Made by a program: the position numbers and the translations under genes. Shown piece after piece: positions 62,893 through 64,000 of a stretch of 64,000 bases of DNA. The DNA is from Ferrimonas balearica (GTDB taxonomy: Bacteria; Pseudomonadota; Gammaproteobacteria; Enterobacterales; Shewanellaceae), in assembly GCF_019802085.1 (NCBI RefSeq), contig NZ_JAHVHV010000001.1, positions 1,490,874-1,554,873 on the forward strand. Direction: 5' to 3'. Below the pieces are notes generated by a model. It made no database searches, was not told where the DNA came from, and saw only the letters and a program-made list of their open reading frames with translations. Each line of letters begins with the position of its first letter. The first letter of the stretch is position 1.

Positions 62893-62944
62893 CCCGACAT
62901 CACAAATTGTCAAAAATTTTCAGTTTTGACAGTAAAATGTCGGG
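62893..62944. promoter_or_regulatory. Nested inverted repeats upstream of the MATE-uvrB operon
   Basis: The outer arms CCCGACAT (62893-62900) and ATGTCGGG (62937-62944) are perfect. The inner arms TGTCAAAA (62908-62915) and TTTTGACA (62924-62931) are also perfect, with a centre one base away. It could be a compound operator or a leader hairpin about 65-115 bp upstream of the MATE start codon. I see no LexA-type CTG-N10-CAG box here. Confidence 0.55.
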
Positions 62945-63071
62945 CCGATGAACATTTTACGTAAGCCACTGTTTTATAAAGAAACGATCATTATGCACAA
63001 GCAGTGACCAATTCCCCGCCAGAGCCCGAAATCCGGGGCCTGTCACTCTCTGACACGAGGTCATTAACACA

Positions 63072-63096
63072 GTTATCCACAAAAACAGTGGATAAC
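63072..63096. promoter_or_regulatory. Inverted pair of DnaA-box-like sequences
   Basis: A perfect DnaA box TTATCCACA (63073-63081) is followed after five bases by AGTGGATAA, the reverse of an 8/9 match. Together they form perfect arms GTTATCCAC / GTGGATAAC with a 7-bp centre. Confidence 0.55.
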
Positions 63097-63312
63097 GCAG
63101 CAGAAGCCCGACCAGAGCGGGCTCGGTGAAAGTCAACCCCCATTTCGCCTTATGCCCGTCGGGTGAAACCGAAAAAATCCTATTCGGTAAGTAAGTTAGC
63201 GGGCCTGGCAAGGGTGGGCGATGAAAGCAATCCCAAGACGCCCTTTTTCACGCGGTTTTGGTGACGCAGTAGGCAAACGAAACCGGTGAGCCGACTTTTT
63301 CAAAAGCGCGTA

Positions 63313-63341
63313 TTGACTCACTATAGGGGGGCCTTTAAGAT
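63313..63341 (+). promoter_or_regulatory. Promoter of the tRNA-Asn array
   Basis: TTGACT, a 17-bp spacer and TAAGAT, followed by GC-rich GCGCTCCGTC, lie about 27 bp before the first tRNA. The spacer side contains GACTCACTATAGGG, the core of a phage T7 promoter, probably by chance. Confidence 0.7.
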
Positions 63342-63367
63342 GCGCTCCGTCTTCGAGACGATGACGT

Positions 63368-63443
63368 TCCCCCTTAGTTCAGTCGGTAGAACGGCGGACT
63401 GTTAATCCGTATGTCGCTGGTTCAAGTCCAGCAGGGGGAGCCA
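63368..63443 (+). tRNA. tRNA-Asn (GUU), copy 1
   Basis: 76 nt with encoded CCA. Acceptor TCCCCCT / AGGGGGA, D-arm with GTTCAGTCGGTAGAAC, anticodon loop CTGTTAA giving GUU, T-arm CTGGTTCAAGTCCAG. Confidence 0.97.
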
Positions 63444-63463
63444 TATTTTGGCCCACCACGCCT

Positions 63464-63528
63464 GAACGGCGCACTGGCACTGGTTAGAATCGGCGTATGC
63501 CGCTGTCCCAAGTCCAGCAGGGGAGCCA
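63464..63528 (+). pseudogene. Decayed tRNA-Asn copy 1
   Basis: The start (GAACGGCG) and the 3' end (AAGTCCAGCAGGGGAGCCA) resemble tRNA-Asn, but the anticodon arm is replaced by a different sequence (GGCACTGGTTAGAATCGG), one acceptor base is missing and the T-arm is broken. It cannot fold into a normal tRNA. Confidence 0.75.
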
Positions 63529-63567
63529 CGTTTGCTGAGGCGTCAGGATAATCACGCCACAATCTGT

Positions 63568-63643
63568 TCCCCCTTAGTTCAGTCGGTAGAACGGCGGACT
63601 GTTAATCCGTATGTCGCTGGTTCAAGTCCAGCAGGGGGAGCCA
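63568..63643 (+). tRNA. tRNA-Asn (GUU), copy 2
   Basis: Identical to copy 1, starting exactly 200 bp after it. Confidence 0.97.
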
Positions 63644-63666
63644 CATTTTGGTTTGCCCTTGCCGTT

Positions 63667-63733
63667 AGAACGGCGGACTGGCGCTTGTTAGGATCGACGT
63701 ATGTCGCTCACTCAAGTCCAGCAGGGGGAGCCA
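63667..63733 (+). pseudogene. Decayed tRNA-Asn copy 2
   Basis: It begins AGAACGGCGGACTGG as in the real gene, then has a 20-bp replacement of the anticodon loop region (CGCTTGTTAGGATCGAC), and ends with an intact 3' part and CCA. The T-arm is changed (GCTCACTCAAGTCC). Confidence 0.75.
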
Positions 63734-63774
63734 CCTGATACTGAGGCGTCAGACAAAACACGCAGACAACCTGT

Positions 63775-63850
63775 TCCCCCTTAGTTCAGTCGGTAGAACG
63801 GCGGACTGTTAATCCGTATGTCGCTGGTTCAAGTCCAGCAGGGGGAGCCA
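63775..63850 (+). tRNA. tRNA-Asn (GUU), copy 3
   Basis: Identical to copies 1 and 2, starting 207 bp after copy 2. Confidence 0.97.
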
Positions 63851-63855
63851 CCTTC

Positions 63856-63886
63856 AAAAAGCCTCGCATCAGCGGGGCTTTTTTAT
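63856..63886 (+). terminator. Intrinsic terminator after tRNA-Asn copy 3
   Basis: Stem AAGCCTCGC / GCGGGGCTT around a 4-nt loop, followed by TTTTTA. Confidence 0.88.
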
Positions 63887-63892
63887 ATCCGC

Positions 63893-63958
63893 AGAACGGC
63901 GGACTGGCTCGGTCAGAATCGGCGTATGTCGCTGGTTCAAGTCCAGCAGGGGGAGCCA
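63893..63958 (+). pseudogene. Decayed tRNA-Asn copy 3
   Basis: It has the same layout as the other two relics: AGAACGGCGGACTGG, a replaced anticodon region (GCTCGGTCAGAATCGG), then an intact T-arm and acceptor 3' strand with CCA. It lies between two near-identical terminators. Confidence 0.75.
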
Positions 63959-63963
63959 CTTTC

Positions 63964-63993
63964 GAAAAGCCTCGCGTCAGCGGGGCTTTTTTT
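63964..63993 (+). terminator. Second intrinsic terminator, duplicate of the one at 63856
   Basis: Same stem AAGCCTCGC / GCGGGGCTT with loop change ATCA to GTCA, followed by seven T. Confidence 0.88.
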
Positions 63994-64000
63994 GTATCTG

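Larger units (their letters stand above)
62831..63367. other. Regulatory region between the MATE-uvrB operon and the tRNA-Asn array
   Basis: About 540 bp without a supported gene. From left to right it holds a nested dyad upstream of the MATE gene (62893-62944), a DnaA-box-like inverted pair (63072-63096), and the tRNA-Asn promoter (63313-63341). A minus-strand open frame at 62957-63211 has no family resemblance and no ribosome site and is not called. Confidence 0.6.

Noticed and set aside
62957..63211. Possible 84-residue minus-strand protein
   Set aside because: It covers the DnaA-box pair, has no ribosome site and no recognisable motif.
63464..63958. Reading the tRNA-Asn relics as phage or island attachment sites
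   Set aside because: They alternate with intact genes at about 200 bp with no integrase or foreign genes between them, so local duplication explains them better.

Overview
The window is a compact, GC-rich stretch of gammaproteobacterial chromosome. Several features point to the Shewanella/Ferrimonas side of the Alteromonadales, and the high GC content favours a Ferrimonas-like organism. These are the uvrY-uvrC-pgsA-tRNA(Gly-Cys-Leu) block, the ppsA/ppsR/aroH block, the psrA-fadE operon, a CRP-type site before a multihaem cytochrome, a rhombosortase and a VC2046/SO_2500-type protein. This placement is inference from gene content; no rRNA gene is present to test it. I see no insertion sequence, prophage, integron or CRISPR array.

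Layout. 1-2102: tail of an RND efflux pump, a small PH-domain protein and adenosine deaminase. 2442-8491: a tight six-gene operon (HAD-UbiA prenyltransferase, DprE1-like oxidase, DprE2-like reductase, small DMT/SMR-like membrane protein, NAD-dependent epimerase, polytopic membrane protein). It looks like a Gram-negative version of the mycobacterial decaprenyl-phosphoryl-arabinose pathway with its own flippase and transferase candidates, and it is the most interesting system here. 8488-10230: an ABC exporter, convergent with that operon. 10231-12553: a 0.57-kb regulatory region with a CRP-like site, then an exported ten-haem cytochrome with an N-terminal MopE-like metal-binding motif. 12686-19323: MaoC-like protein, LysR regulator, and a Kelch/DUF1285/YdiJ cluster. 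19445-24021: central metabolism (PEP synthase, its regulatory kinase/phosphotransferase, DAHP synthase). 24153-34537: response regulator, DUF3626 protein, POT-type transporter, MdtJI-type SMR pair, two LysR regulators, MOSC protein, DUF885 protein and an unknown lipoprotein.

34653-38213 (all minus): uvrY, uvrC, pgsA and tRNAs Gly, Cys, Leu in the order known from E. coli. 38530-41468: psrA-fadE, with PsrA-type operators upstream of psrA. 41469-45742: an orphan intrinsic terminator that may mark a small RNA, then M2 and S9 lipoprotein peptidases. 45972-52548: unknown protein, RimO, AbgT transporter, SmrA, a small exported protein and YchJ. 52549-56632: GAF-PAS-GGDEF-EAL protein, two small conserved proteins, three identical tRNA-Tyr genes and a DUF3820 protein. 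56679-62830: cysteine-synthase-like enzyme, queC, rhombosortase, small unknown membrane protein, uvrB and a MATE pump. 62831-64000: a regulatory region with a nested dyad and a DnaA-box pair, then three intact tRNA-Asn genes alternating with three decayed copies.

Coding density is high. Many neighbours overlap by 4 bp (start/stop) or share stop codons convergently. Long open frames on the opposite strand are common because of GC-rich third positions, and were not treated as genes.
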